Shown here: positions 1 through 11,707 of the stretch, piece by piece
How the letters are laid out: every line of letters starts with the position of its first letter
Numbering within the stretch: position 1 is the stretch's first letter
Assembly: GCA_020284085.1 (NCBI GenBank)
Contig: JACEVL010000828.1
Span: 585,920 to 649,919 of the forward strand
DNA length: 64,000 nt
Reading direction: 5' to 3'
Source of the DNA: Aporrectodea caliginosa
Taxonomy: Eukaryota > Annelida > Clitellata > Crassiclitellata > Lumbricidae
Notes under the pieces: generated by a model
The model's database searches: none
Seen by the model: only the letters and a program-made list of their open reading frames with translations
Told to the model about the DNA's origin: nothing
Position numbers and translations under genes: made by a program

Positions 1-164
1 CTTGACCAAAGCGTTCCTTACCTCGGCGAAAAGCTCTTTCCATTCTACTGGGCAAATGTTCGACATTCAAACCACAGCTATTGAATCTGTATAAGCGCGA
101 AAAGTTTCTAAAGGTACATTTGCATGAAAGTGGATGCACCTTAAAATCTACAATAATTCTGAGA
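1..164. other. 3' flank of gene A, no gene seen
   Basis: Sequence beyond the polyadenylation signal of the minus-strand receptor gene. I see no ORF, repeat terminus or RNA-like structure in it. Confidence 0.4.
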
Positions 165-170
165 TTTATT
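165..170 (-). terminator. Polyadenylation signal AATAAA of gene A
   Basis: On the minus strand the hexamer AATAAA lies about 36 bases beyond the stop codon of the tail exon (TAA at 208-206). Position and match fit a poly(A) signal; cleavage site not determined. Confidence 0.55.
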
Positions 171-205
171 AAACACTTTTATCCCCAATTGAACTTGAAG
201 ATAAT

Positions 206-681
206 TTAGGCTTCCATGTCAGTCTGTTGATAGCTTGGATCACGCGCAGAAGACGGCTGAAGCGATTCGTATGGAGTTGGTTCTCTCACTTGAGCAACTA
301 TCTTGATATAAGAAACAACTTCGCGTTCGGAATTGTCTTGTAGATCATGTGGGCAATTCCCACCAGGTGATGGGACTTCTGCGTCAGGTATTGGCAGAGT
401 TAGAACAGCCTGAAATGGCTGGTTACCATAACTGGTGTTCTTGTATCCTTTATCAGTCGCTGGAATTTGCTGGTTGGGGCATAAGTACACAGAATCACTG
501 GTGGAGGATGTTCTAGAACCTGGGTGAAGTACGCCAACATAATCTGTGTCTTCGACCGTTTGCATTGTTATCGTTGTTTCATCGTCAATGTTCTCATAGT
601 TATTTGACGAGCTGGAGACATCAGCTTGATCGGACGAAATTGGTCTGTGGACTTCATTAGCAGCTTTTGCGACGAGATTGG
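206..681 (-). CDS. Gene A exon 5: cytoplasmic tail with tyrosine motifs
   Basis: Terminal exon after a TTATTTCTATTTAG acceptor, ending in DMEA and TAA. It carries eight tyrosines, at least three in ITIM/ITSM-like settings (Y366, Y443, Y456) and three in YxN settings (Y347 in YENI, Y398 in YKN, Y403 in YGN). All the tyrosine signalling sites sit in this single exon, as in many immune-type receptors. Confidence 0.85.
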
Positions 682-3600
682 CTAAATAGAAATAATCAAC
701 AATTTTTAGTCGTCAGACAATATTGATTCTTTTCCAATAACTCAGTTTTTCTAAACGTTTTGCATTGGGTCAAAGGACTGCTGCTACAAGGGTAACACTG
801 TAAACATGGCCGATATCACGATAGCAATTATAGCTGAAACATCAAAAGAGAGGTCTATACCTAACTGCTATACACACGGAGCAACTACTACCACTAACTC
901 CCGTCCCGAGGCAAAATCTACAACTACCATGCGTTCTCTCAACAGCGTCAACCATTATACATACATAGCTGCACTCACCTATACATGAAATTAACGGTCA
1001 AGATGTCGAGTCCAACATCTATATAGCATTAAAAAATTAATTGATACGCTTCCCTTCAGATTTGCAACGAAAACACATTTAAATTGAGCATCGTCAACTG
1101 CACACTGACAGATTATACCATTTGGAGACCAATAGGCCTATATTCGGAGAACTGTTAAAATAGTAACTGACAACAATTTTTAAATGATTTCAAAAGAGTT
1201 GACACCTCTGATGTTATAGACTTGATATTTCTACTGCAATGCAATATTTCTTGTTTCTTATTCTCCGACTATGTTAATCTGGTCTCTAGAATATCGCTTC
1301 CTTGAAAGCTATGATTTATTATGTCTCATAAAAATACTTATAATTCCGAAATGATATACAGAAAGAAGACGTGCTGAAAGAAGAAAATGAACTGAGTGAG
1401 CTGGTCATCAGAAACCTTAATGGTAGAACACAATGAGCCGTTTTTAGTAATTTATTAATTTAGTTACATTTAATTTGTTTTTGTTTTTATGATACTAGTT
1501 AACTCTGCATTTGTTGTTTGTTTTATTTCCTGTAAGAATAACTATGGACACCATAACAAGGATTGTTTGAAGACGTACTGTTGTAAATAATGAATAAACA
1601 AAATACTGTTAGATTAATGATTGATGAAACTAGGGTGACCCTACTAGCGGAACCTTATGTTCCTTTGGGTCTGCCTATTGACGCCACTGCACATTAATGT
1701 CTTGATTGTATTTGTTTGTAATAGTATTTTGGTGATCAATAAAAGAATTGATTGATTGATTGTGAAAAAGGCAAACACGACGTCGTTGTAATTAAACGCA
1801 CTGTTTGTAAAAGGAAGAGCGGAGTTGTTTTGTTTAGTCTGTCCTCATTTTGGAGTATTGAGATTCGTGAAGGTCTCATCGATTAATAATATTGAGAGGA
1901 ACGCAACACTTATTACGCAGGGACATGGAATTAGGCCGTATGAGGGTTGACTCGAATAAATCAGTCCTGCCAAATCATACAGATCAGAATGTTGGGAAGT
2001 GACGTTGTGAAAATCTTAATTTTCAAAGGCATCAAGACCCATAGAAATTCTCCTCAGAGAAGCTGAAGCGTTGTAAGAAGTTATCCATATAGAATGTAGG
2101 AAAAGTAAATGACGTCAACGCAGTTATTGATACTTGAAACAGTCAGTTCAGTTGCAGTTGTGTGTGACTACTTGGCATCCTTTAAAAGGATCGAGTTAGG
2201 GAATTAGAATAGTAGGTATTGAGGCAGTGGTCCTCCAGCCACTCATGCTATCCCGAAAATGGTGTTACGTAATTACTACAGTACTAAATTACATGTAACT
2301 AAATTAATAAATTAATAAAAATTTGTTTATCCAAACTGTCTAAGTTCTCCTCTGTGATATTTTAGTTATTTTTTAGATGAGTCCATAGGCAAATCGTGAA
2401 ACTGAACGCGTGTTGGTAGGCGGAGAAATTGGTTCTACCTGACGATGTTCTCTTCGTGCGAATACATAGGATGGTTGTAACGACACAAAAGGAAGCGGCC
2501 AGTATACCAACCGCAGTTAAAGATACCAAAACTGAAAAAGTAAAAATGTCAAAATATCATCGGATAAATCGGTCAACCGTATAAAATCCTTAACAGCATT
2601 TTAAGGCAGATTAGTAGCTGCACATCGAAACTAGTTGAAGCTAAATTTCCATTGAATTAACTATTTCGTGTCCCTATAAGACATGCTAAATAGAGCTGTA
2701 CCGATTAAACGGCCATACGCGTAATCGGGCCGATTATTAGAACAATCGGCATAATCGGGTATCGGCAGAAATAATCGTTTAATCGGTGCCGATGTCAAAA
2801 TTGTGTTATAATTTAATAATTTACTTGAATTTTTGCATATTCAAAGTTTTTTTTTATCGATTTTCATCTATTGTTTTACGTCCCTTAACTTCTCAAACTT
2901 TAACGTCCACCCTTATAATAGTTGTGACGATAGATTACTGGATTAGGCCTATGTTTCGGAACCGAACATTTTGACTAAACAAATAATTAAATATTCGGTC
3001 TCATAATGGGTATTGGCAGTTTAATAATCGGCTATACGCGGTATCGGTATCGGCGATTTAATAATCGGCTATACGCGGTATCGGCATAATCGGCGGAAAG
3101 CGATATCGGTACAGCTCTAATGCTAAATTACGAAAAAGGTCAATCTATTAATATCCACATCAAGTAGCTAGGCAACACTATCAGTCTAACTCAGCTCTTG
3201 TAAGCCAATAATCTAAATTCTTAACCTACGCCATTAAATCGTGTCAAGCAATTCAATGTTATCCCCAAGTAAACATAACAAAGCAACAAAACAATTTTAA
3301 AAATTAATATGCGCGTTATAAGGGTATAATTATGCGCTGGACTTTCAAAAATACATTTCGCTGTCATAAAAAAACCTTGCTTAATTATCTAGCAAAAACA
3401 CAGCCGTATTTCTGTATTCAATATTAGTACAAACTATAAACTGGTTTTTTGTCTGGACATATGACTTAACACTAATCGTAACCGGAAAACCCCTATAATT
3501 TTATTTCACTGAGAGCAAATTTTTATTAGGAATAATACAAATTCAAATTTATTAGAATCGATTCCATGAACAGTGAACACAATATTCACTTATGAATACA

Positions 3601-6155
3601 GTCATTAACAGTTTTCATTTCATAAGTCCCATTAGTAGATAACAGAAATTGAACAGGTTATAGTCTAACAGGTTAAGTAGTAAAAATCGATTCGTGGGGA
3701 GAAGAAGCCCAAGGGGTTTATCTAATCTTCCCCCTATGAATAGAAAAACACAAAGCCTGTAAGGCTCTTGTGAAACTGATGCAAACATTTCTCAAGCCTG
3801 ATTTAGTGAAGTGAAACTGTTGCCAGTCATGTTGCTTTCATTTAGGCCTATCTGTTTGCTAAGATGTAAACTTGAGCGTTTCACTTTTTACTAAGCCAAT
3901 TGACATCATCAATGCGTGCAGAAGAATTTTCAAAGGTTAAAGTTCAGATAAATTGTTATGTGAATAACACAAATATCCCAGTTTGACTTGCCGAATACAT
4001 GATGCGAACAAACAGACAAAAATTGACCAAAAGCAACTGAACATTCTGATTAAACTAACAGAATAAGTAGTTGAGTTTGTGATTACTTTATGATTTTCTG
4101 ACTTTCTGATTGATTTAGAAAGATTTAGCTGGAAAATAGACATTAAGTAGAACTTACATAAGTTTGGACTTGAATTGTATCCTTTTTCCAATTGAGTGGT
4201 GGTCATTGGCGTAGGATTGCTAACCGGATACATAGTATTATTTTCATACATAGTATGAGTTTGTATGATTTCAGGCGATTTCCATAGGTGGATGAAATCG
4301 GGAGCATTAGTGGCACTGGCATGAAGTCTGTGCTTCTTGGTTGAGAAGTAGGTTTTGCAAGAGAAGAATGAATTATTGGTGGATGATCTGAAGATGACAT
4401 TTATCGTTGAGGTGAAGTTGAAGTTTTTATTTTCCACCTCTTCATCTGCTGCTACTATTCGTCCATCTTTATCTTCTTTTCCGTATTGTCTCCATTCCAT
4501 GCTTGGCGTCCAGTAACCTCTGAACCTGACGCTGCACCGCATCCATATACGATCACCTTCCATCAACAAGTTAACGGTGCTTATATTGAGATTCGTCTCA
4601 CAAAATGGAGTGGATTCTATAGAAAAGAAATAGCGTAAAATGTATTAAATTTCAAAATAGTTCCCGTGGCTGAATCGAAATTTGCGAAAATATTCTGAAA
4701 ATGTGCAAAATGCCAATAGAAATAAAATGTAGGCTAACGAAATAACCAAACCTTAAATTTATAAAAAAAAATTGTATTTTATTCCAAAATCGATAGGATT
4801 CTCTTTTATTATTGATCAAAGATCATGATAGATAAAACACACAGTTCTTGTTTGAAATATAGCCTACATTTTAAATGTCTAAATAAATTTTACACAAGTT
4901 AGAAAAAGCGAAAAACTGCTACATATGATAGGCTACAGAATCAAAACTTCTTAATCGATATTAAGTATTATATAGTATTATGTAATAATCTTCGTTTAAA
5001 CTAACCTGAACGCAGCATGATTGCAAGTAATAGTATGAAATGATAATTAATCACAGGTTATTAGAGGAGTCGAATTTAACTGTAGTGCAGCGATGAAAGG
5101 CGCCCATCTGTCCTACTGCTCATTTTACCATCGCTATCTGGCGAATGAAAAGCTGAGTCGGCCTTTGGAAAGGGAGCGGGAATCGATCCCGCGTCCATGC
5201 TGATCTTCTGCTCTTCGTGCCGGAGTGTTAAGCATTTGCCTAAACCCCTTCCCAATTACTATGTCTCATATGGAGGAAAACGATATTAATCTCGAAAGGC
5301 GGATCAAATAAAACTTTAAAAATATATTGTTCTTCTTTGTTTCAAAAGCAACGTAATTTATGAAAAATTGCTTTATATTTGCTTTTTCCATAACACGTCA
5401 ATCTTTTATTCATGTAATTTAAGGTTTTAATTGTCAGTTCTCACCAAACACAATGAGATGAGCACTCCAACGTGTCAGTTCTAGTCCAGTTTCGATGACA
5501 CAAGCGTAGAGACCGGCATCTTCTAATCTGGTTGAGTTCGAATATAGTGTTCCGGAACCATGCTGATCTACATCGACCGAGAACTGAGATGAATGCGTTG
5601 GCTTTGTCTCACTGTTCCAGTTAATGAAGATCTTTTCGCTGTTCAAATGTTGCTGTAGCGCATGATTTTCACCAATACCGACTCTTAATAGAGTCCACTC
5701 GCGAACTACCGATCCACTGTGAGTTCGGCACTCGATGCTCATCATCTGGTCTGCGATGACTGCCGTGTTTTGAGGAATAACGCGCAGATTACACCTCGCT
5801 GAAATATAATCATCTTTGTATACTGAGAAAGTTTATCTATAATAATCCACATAATTTCCGTGATGACGTATCTCTAAAGCAATTGTTTATAGGCCTACAT
5901 TGGAAATTCGTTTGTAGTTGTCTACACCATTTACTTTTAATATTGAAGCTATATAAAACTTCAAATCATGGCATAATGGAAAAACATAAAGTTCAAGTTT
6001 GATTTTCGTCAATGCAGACTTATAATAATGCTTTTTCAGTTTTCAAGCGAATTGTTTTTGTTATTAAGATGTTGACATAGGCCTATTATTTATTGTGCTG
6101 ACTTACCAATATCTACAGTAAGACTTACGGCGATCAAACCATACAAAAGCGTCAT
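206..6155 (-). CDS. Gene A: Ig-domain transmembrane receptor with ITIM/ITSM-like tail (5 exons)
   Basis: Candidate inhibitory cell-surface receptor. Coding exons read on the minus strand: 6155-6107, 5798-5445, 4616-4158, 2531-2439, 681-206. All four introns are phase 1, have GT/AG ends, and join into one open frame of 476 residues. Order: signal peptide (1-16), V-like Ig domain (C40, W51, DAGLYAC at 110-116), second Ig domain (C162, W176, C221), Thr/Pro/Ser/Asn-rich stalk, membrane helix (about 288-311) with a basic stop, and a 165-residue tail. Tail tyrosines: Y366 (T-D-Y-V-G-V, ITSM-like), Y443 (V-S-Y-I-K-I, ITIM), Y456 (T-P-Y-E-S-L, ITIM-like), and YxN Grb2-type sites at Y347, Y398 and Y403. 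By family knowledge such motifs recruit SH2 phosphatases and adaptors. Ligand unknown. The orthologue is not recognised; self/non-self recognition or immunity is inference. Confidence 0.88.
682..2438. other. Gene A intron 4
   Basis: Intron between the membrane and tail exons. It contains a probable LINE 3' tail (annotated separately) and otherwise no gene or structured repeat that I can support. Confidence 0.5.
1590..1764 (+). repeat. Probable LINE 3'-end relic with (ATTG)n tail
   Basis: A short 3'-UTR-like stretch ends in ATCAATAAAAGAATTGATTGATTGATTG. A terminal tetranucleotide repeat after an AATAAA-like region is typical of 3' ends of CR1/L2/RTE-type LINEs. A similar tail occurs near 49700-49795. 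No coding part remains. Confidence 0.4.
2439..2531 (-). CDS. Gene A exon 4: transmembrane helix
   Basis: A 93-nt exon, phase 1 both sides, after a CTTTTTCAG acceptor. It encodes one uninterrupted hydrophobic helix (starting FLVSLTAVGILAAS) followed by the basic stop IRTKRTSS, the expected inside anchor of a type I protein. It does not show as a long ORF; it was found from phase and hydrophobicity. Confidence 0.82.
2691..3119. mobile_element. hAT-type MITE, 429 bp, in gene A intron
   Basis: Inverted ends TAGAGCTGTACCGAT / ATCGGTACAGCTCTA. It is flanked by a perfect 8-bp duplication ATGCTAAA (2683-2690 and 3120-3127), the hAT target length. Inside are repeated CGGTATCGGCATAATCGG-like words. 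No transposase; non-autonomous. Confidence 0.82.
3541..3638. repeat. Segment duplicated at the far right of the window
   Basis: About 100 bases here, inside gene A intron 3, match 63351-63455 in the same orientation with few differences, including the shared word CATGAACAGTGAACACAAT. It may be a dispersed repeat or the trace of a duplicated receptor gene. Confidence 0.6.
4158..4616 (-). CDS. Gene A exon 3: second Ig domain plus stalk
   Basis: Phase 1 at both ends, acceptor TTCTATAG, donor GTAAGT. The Ig part has C162 (MRCSV), W176 (EWRQ) and C221 (FFSCK); the usual D-x-G-x-Y before the second cysteine is not kept, so this domain is more divergent. After it come about 60 residues rich in Thr, Ser, Asn and Pro, a likely membrane-proximal stalk. 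Confidence 0.82.
5150..5250 (-). repeat. tRNA-like SINE fragment
   Basis: Read on the minus strand it contains GCGGGATCGATTCCCGC, an RNA polymerase III B-box-like segment, preceded by a degenerate A-box-like part. It does not fold into a credible tRNA, so I call it a SINE relic rather than a tRNA gene. Confidence 0.35.
5445..5798 (-). CDS. Gene A exon 2: V-like Ig domain
   Basis: One exon, phase 1 at both ends, acceptor after TTTCAG and donor GTGAGA. It holds a full Ig fold signature: first cysteine C40 in SIECRT, tryptophan W51, and the classic DAGLYAC motif at 110-116. An extra cysteine at C19 precedes the domain. The N-S-T at 104-106 is a possible glycosylation site. Confidence 0.88.
6107..6155 (-). 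CDS. Gene A exon 1: signal peptide
   Basis: Starts with ATG and encodes MTLLYGLIAVSLTVDI, a short hydrophobic leader. It ends at a strong GTAAGT donor in phase 1. Joined to the next exon the split codon gives Ala. This start was chosen because it is the only leader-like ORF just upstream of the first Ig exon and its phase fits. Confidence 0.82.
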
Positions 6156-7889
6156 TATTCTTTGCGATTATAGACGTTAGCTTGTGCATAGAATCTAAAA
6201 ACAATGAGAGGCGTACCAAGCAGTCTTAGACTACACGTAAGATGGATAACCGATTGTGAATATAGCGAATAGGCTCAGCATACCCACATGGAGCCCGAAA
6301 ACTACCCATATGTCTATAGGACCCGCATTTAGTTCATATGGGTTCCATATGAAGTCCATAGAAATGGTGTCAGGGTAATTACTCTGAAGGCCGAATGTGG
6401 TCAGTCTAACACCGCTAAGTAATCATTACATGTTTTGGCAAAGTTGTTCAGCATTCAGCTATTTTCAGTTTCAGTCAGATCAAAAAATGACGAAACTGCC
6501 CGTATGCTAGACAGCGGTGTAACAATTATAATAAACTTATAAAACAGACTCTTATCAGCAAATAATCCAGGTCTTGAGAATTATGACTAGCAAAACTTTC
6601 TCTTTGCTGATGAAAGATGATGATTGGACTTTATTACGGGCGATTTATAACAGAAATGAGAAGTAAATATTAGTAACCTATCACTAACGGGTTTAAAGAA
6701 GTTCTTTTCAAATGTTACACTTTTCATTTAGGCAATGTATGAGGTTATTATTATAACTATAATGCAACTATTAACCGCCAGTATCTAATGACCAAGGACC
6801 AATCGATGGCGCTGATGCATTTTGAGTGAAGCTCAAGGACGCTTCACGATAACCGTCTCAGAAGATGGTCGATCCCCGATACTCCGTGTTACAAGGCAAT
6901 TGCTACCAATGGTGAAAATGACAACTGGCCTTCGAAAGTAGCAACGATCCAAGATTTCAACAATTGTCAATTTTGAATTAAATTATCTAGCCTAATTAAG
7001 AAATTAGACTTACGGTGGACAAACAATTACTGGGTCCTAATATGGATGATTACTGTTGGGCGGTTATTATGCGAGCGTCTACACTGTTGACATAGCAACT
7101 CATCGATTTTACTCTTTATAGGCTACAATTGAGACTGCCAACGCATTGCAACTATAGATGCGAAATTACACAGTTGCGTATATTTAATCTATTTGAAATT
7201 TATTTCACAGCCTAATGTAGGCCCTAATGCTGCTCTGTAATTTTTTCAGTTCTTTTTCAGTGTTAGACAGGATTTGTTACAACAGCTACAGAATCCAAGC
7301 AACAAAACCATCATAATTGAGAAGCGGAAAGCTTTATGAGTTTCGGCATGGTGGTGGCAAGTACCAAAATTGATTGTTTAGAGGAAATGTACACTACAGG
7401 TGATTGAAAGAGGATAAAAGCTCTGAGTTTAGTGAAACCATGGAAAACGCTGATAACCATGATAACCTGATGGCTCCAATTCTTGTAAAGAGGGGTGATC
7501 TTCCAACATGTGTCTAATGGTTGGAAACCTCACTGTATGGTTTCTGAATTAAAGCAAACTGTGGCAAGTGTGGCATAGCTTCTAACAATGATTCAGAACT
7601 CCAGCACAGTCTATTATTTGCCCAAAATAATTGCAAAGTGAGACAACAGTTGCGCCTTAGAAGAACATGTAGCTCTAAATAACTACTAAGTGACCTCAAG
7701 ACATGCAACAATACGAACTTTGCCAACACAGTGGTTATTTAGAAATAATGTACTGTTCAGAAAACCAGGACAACAGAAGAAATTTAGTTGCAACAATGGT
7801 TATTTAGAAACCATTAACGCTCAATCATGGTTTTCTGAATTCTAAACACCAATCAACTTTCGTACTTAGCACATCCTTTTACGCTTTGC
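6156..7889. other. Intergenic region upstream of gene A
   Basis: Contains the presumed gene A promoter, but no TATA box or other site is distinctive enough to call. Near 6250-6370 there are repeated short words around CCCATATG, probably a repeat relic. No gene seen. Confidence 0.3.
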
Positions 7890-8137
7890 AAACTTTGGTC
7901 GCCCATTGCCTGCGTGGTCTACATCTGTATGACGTTGTGCGAGCCACTACCTTGGCAAGAATGCTGTATGCCTCACCCCTGGTGTCGTTTCGTGGGACAA
8001 CATGGAAAAGACAAGTTTGAAGTCTTTATGCGTCGCTTGATCCGCTATCACTATCTTCCTAGAGATTCCCTGTCTTTTGAGCAACTATGCATAAAGGCTG
8101 ATTCCCGCCTTTTTTCATCGATCCTAGTGGACAATGG
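7890..8137 (+). pseudogene. LINE reverse-transcriptase C-terminal relic
   Basis: Two overlapping frames read LYDVVRATTLARMLYASP and then RFVGQHGKDKFEVFMRRLIR, the pattern found C-terminal to the reverse transcriptase of jockey/RTE/I-type LINEs. A frame change near 7970-7985 joins them. Only this fragment remains. Confidence 0.5.
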
Positions 8138-8141
8138 GAAT

Positions 8142-8596
8142 GTAAGTAAGTAAGTAAGTATATCCTTTATTGAGAAGCACTATCAAACGCACAGCACTGT
8201 ACATGGCAAGATTAATACATTCAAATAAATCAGAATTGCTTCCCCTAGTAAAACTTCTAAGTATTCCCTCCGCCCCGGGGCTCATGAGTCATGACCGTAT
8301 CATTCCTCACGCAGATAATTAATTTGATGCGTAAAACTTTCATCACTAGGATGTTATAATTATAAGGTCTGATCAAGATTGGCTGACTTTCTTAGATATA
8401 TACGGGACTATAATGATTTGCACCAAGGTGCGGTTGGCTGTTGGTCTATTAAAAGATATTCACACTTACTAGCTTACTTGATGCGAAAAACGTTTATTGT
8501 CAGGATGCTATATACTTTTTAACTGTTTATGAGTTGTCTGTACACCAAAGTACGATTAGCAATTGGTTAATAAAGAATATATTACTTACTTACTTA
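8142..8596. mobile_element. Inverted-repeat element with (GTAA)n ends
   Basis: Left end is (GTAA)n then TATATCCTTTATTGAG; the right end in reverse complement is (GTAA)n then TATATTCTTTATTAA. The 455-bp unit has no ORF. Further single ends of the same family lie at 25109-25160 and 38884-38930. Confidence 0.55.
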
Positions 8597-9446
8597 CATG
8601 CTTGAGCCATTAGTCTTCAGCATACAATCATAATAATTATATGACTTGCCGTTATAAAAGTCAAGTGTTCAAAGTCTGTAAACTATAGGCCTTGAGTGTA
8701 CGGCTGTTCATGGGTAGATAGAGAAACTTTTACACTGCACTGTGTACGTCGTATGTAAGGCATCGCTAGACAAGCACATGCAGCTCGGTAGGGCTTTCAG
8801 CACATCAGCGACGACATTCGACTGTGATCGCATTGTACGCTATTAGGCAAACAGGTATGTGTTGCTTAATGGATTGCGTTATTAGGTCTGTTCGACCGAT
8901 TATTCTAAAAAATGTATTTTTGCAGCAAACGACGCCACTATAGACATTCAAAAGACCTTTAAAGTATGTAAGATAATAATGGACTACCTGTGGATTGAAG
9001 CGGTTGGCATGAGCTTTAGCGCAATAAGCTTACTAATAGTTATAACACATAGGGATTGAACGGTTTAGGCTGAAGTCGGCCAGATTTCTTTTCTTGTATT
9101 TTACTATGCTAATGCGCTTGATAGCGTTTGACTACTTTGTTGATCTATTATAGCTAATATGATCCTAAGCATAGACTCGAAAAATTTGACAGCGCTACTT
9201 AATGGCTAAGCGCAAAACACCAACCTATTCACGAGAGCGGCGTCAAGAACAAGACCCAATAATTATAGAATGGGGAAACCTTCTGGTGGATAGCGTTTGT
9301 TTTAAATTTCGGACGAGAAGACTTGCAATCTTCAGCGATTATTCTATACACGGTGAAGGAATAATATCGGCCAAGGATTTAAGTGTGAGTGTCGCATGTC
9401 CATGTACCAGAAAAGCTTTCGCTTTCACATTGAGGCTGGTTGCATA
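8597..9446. other. Intergenic, nothing recognised
   Basis: No coding, RNA or repeat boundary can be supported. A short ORF at 9202-9447 ends inside the next repeat and has no recognisable motif. Confidence 0.3.
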
Positions 9447-9923
9447 ATAGGGTGGAGTGAAAATAGCAAAAATTCTAGAACCTCAACGTAATAGTGATAA
9501 CTCGTTGCATTTTGGTGTTATTAGTTATCATGCCAAATATTTCTTTAAAAAGCGTATTACGTTTTAAAAATTTATTGAAATTTTTATAAATTCGACCATT
9601 TTTTTTAAATTGTAAAATTTTAAAACGCGTTGGGGCAAATCTTAGAGAACGAATTTTAAAGAAATATTTGGCGTGATAACTAACTGCACCAAAAGGCAAC
9701 GAGTTATCACTATTACGTTGAGGTCAGGAGCGTAGCCAGACTAAAATTCAAGAGGAGGCAACTTCACAGACCATTGGCAAAATCCGTCATTTGGGTCATT
9801 CGTCAATTATTGAAGCTCCACTATTTATAAAAACCAAGAGGAGGCAACTGCCTCCTCCTGCCTTCATGTAGCTACGCCTTTGGTTGAGGTTCTAGAATTT
9901 TTTCTTTTTTCACTCCACCCTAT
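9447..9923. mobile_element. Palindromic MITE with TAGGGTGG ends
   Basis: Ends ATAGGGTGGAGTGAAAA / TTTTCACTCCACCCTAT. The flanking 6 bp are TGCATA and TGCAGA, a near-match duplication. The interior is a long palindrome: the 9470-9550 arm recurs inverted at about 9640-9720. A small hAT MITE has inserted in the right arm. The same end motif bounds the large element at 56137-63255. Confidence 0.7.
9725..9882. mobile_element. hAT MITE nested in the palindromic MITE
   Basis: 158-bp insertion with ends CAGGAGCGTAGCCA and (reverse complement) CAAAGGCGTAGCTA, flanked by a perfect 8-bp duplication GTTGAGGT (9717-9724, 9883-9890). Ends of the CAGNGGCGTAGCC type and the 8-bp target are hAT hallmarks. 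Confidence 0.85.
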
Positions 9924-10567
9924 TGCAGAAGGTAAGATCTGATTAGTCATCTGTCAACATTCGACGGGAACCAGTTGCCTGGTTTCACGTGTATGCGTGT
10001 GCCCCCACTGGCACGTCTTGTGGTAATTGCGCACTGTTTTTGCTAACTGATAATCATAATAGTCTATAATTATCTTAATGACATTAAACATCGTAAAGGC
10101 TATTGCAGAGAGCACCTCTGAGTTGTTTTGCTTTATGCGGCGATATATAAATGTCCAAATACAGTTACCATTACAATTAACGGCAGTATTTCCTTGGATC
10201 AGCCCACCTGTCGTGTTTTCTTGTACGTCTACGGACTGTGGACAATACAGGTACATGTATAGGGTGAACTCATACAAAGTCGGACATCAGGCAATCTCGG
10301 ACAAAAATTGTAGCAGCCTGCCACGCAGAAGAAACTTCGATCAACAGGAGGCAGTATTATCAATTATATTTACAGAGTGTCCATCTAGTGAATAAAACTC
10401 AATAACCTTCAAGAAATTGTTGCATCCAGTTTAAGAAGTTGAATGTTTTTGATGTACGTCGAATTTCTAGAATTTTAAAGGTTGCATAGTGAAATCCTTG
10501 ATTCACTCGTAAGGTCGTATGATAATTTTAATTGCTGTAGAGGAAGAGTTTGAATTTTTATTATTAA

Positions 10568-11707
10568 TCCTAGGGCTACCAAGCTTTTTTTGTGACACGG
10601 ACTACCAAGGGGGGTGGTTACCACCCCCCCTGGATTTTGGGTCTCGTTTGAGATATCATATCTTGTAATATATAATTAGATTCAGCATTCATTTCTGCAC
10701 AGAATGGTATATTTAGTTGAACATTATGTGAATGCACCTCGAAATTACATCACTTTTAACAACGGAACCCCATAATTAGCGATATTTTATATTATTGCGT
10801 ACATTTTGTACTTTTTGGATAAAAAATAAAACATTATGTGTGTGTTTTGAAACTGATCTATGTCACATACGTCCCTACACATGTTTATATACGTTAATAT
10901 ACATACATACATATATATCCAAATTATCCATACATATATATCGGTTTACGTTGTAATGCTGTATTCAGCCATTTTCACACAGATTACGCGTATTTTTATT
11001 TATTTTGATCACTTTCGGTATTCAAAAGACAAAAGTGTAAGTATACAAATGAAGCCCTACATCCCTCTAAAGAGTGGTATATTTGTTTCTCTTCCGGGAA
11101 GACAAATGAATACGCTACAAACAAAAAACTAAGGGGGGAGTCCTTCCATTCAGCCATTTTTCACGCATATTACGCGTATTATTATTTATTTTGAACACTT
11201 CCGGTCATCAAAAACAAATTAATCAGTATGAAAAAAATAGCACTACATGTCCTCTATGTAACGGCATAATTTATTTCTCTTCAAAAAATAAATTATGAAT
11301 ACGTTATAATCGAAAAAACATGAAAAAAATGTGTGAAAGTGTAACCTATTTTCATACATTTTAATTTATTTTGAGCACTTCCGGTTGTCTCAGGTCAACT
11401 CAGTGACCATAGAAATGTAGCCCTACATTCCCTCTATAGAATGGTATAATTTGTGTCTCTTAATATTAAATGACGGATAAGATATAGTCGAAAATCTAGG
11501 GGGGTATCCACCCACATAATACCTCGGGTATATTGGGCATAACTTTTGAACGGTGTGAGATATCATCTCACATTTGACCTCAAAACGTGTGTAAATGAAC
11601 CCCTACAGCTACCTAAAAGGTCAAATTTTTATTCCATACGGAAAAAGTTTGAGATGAAAAAAACCTAGGGGGGGGGGTGGCACCACCCCCCCTTGGTAGC
11701 CCGAGGG
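10568..11707. mobile_element. TTAA-target element with internal tandem repeats (copy 1)
   Basis: Ends TCCTAGGGCTACCAAG / CTTGGTAGCCCGAGGG flanked by TTAA (10564-10567, 11708-11711), the target of piggyBac and Kolobok elements. Inside, units of about 180 bp containing ATTACGCGTATT and a CACTTCCGGT-like word recur three times. No transposase. A second copy lies at 44674-45648. Confidence 0.72.
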
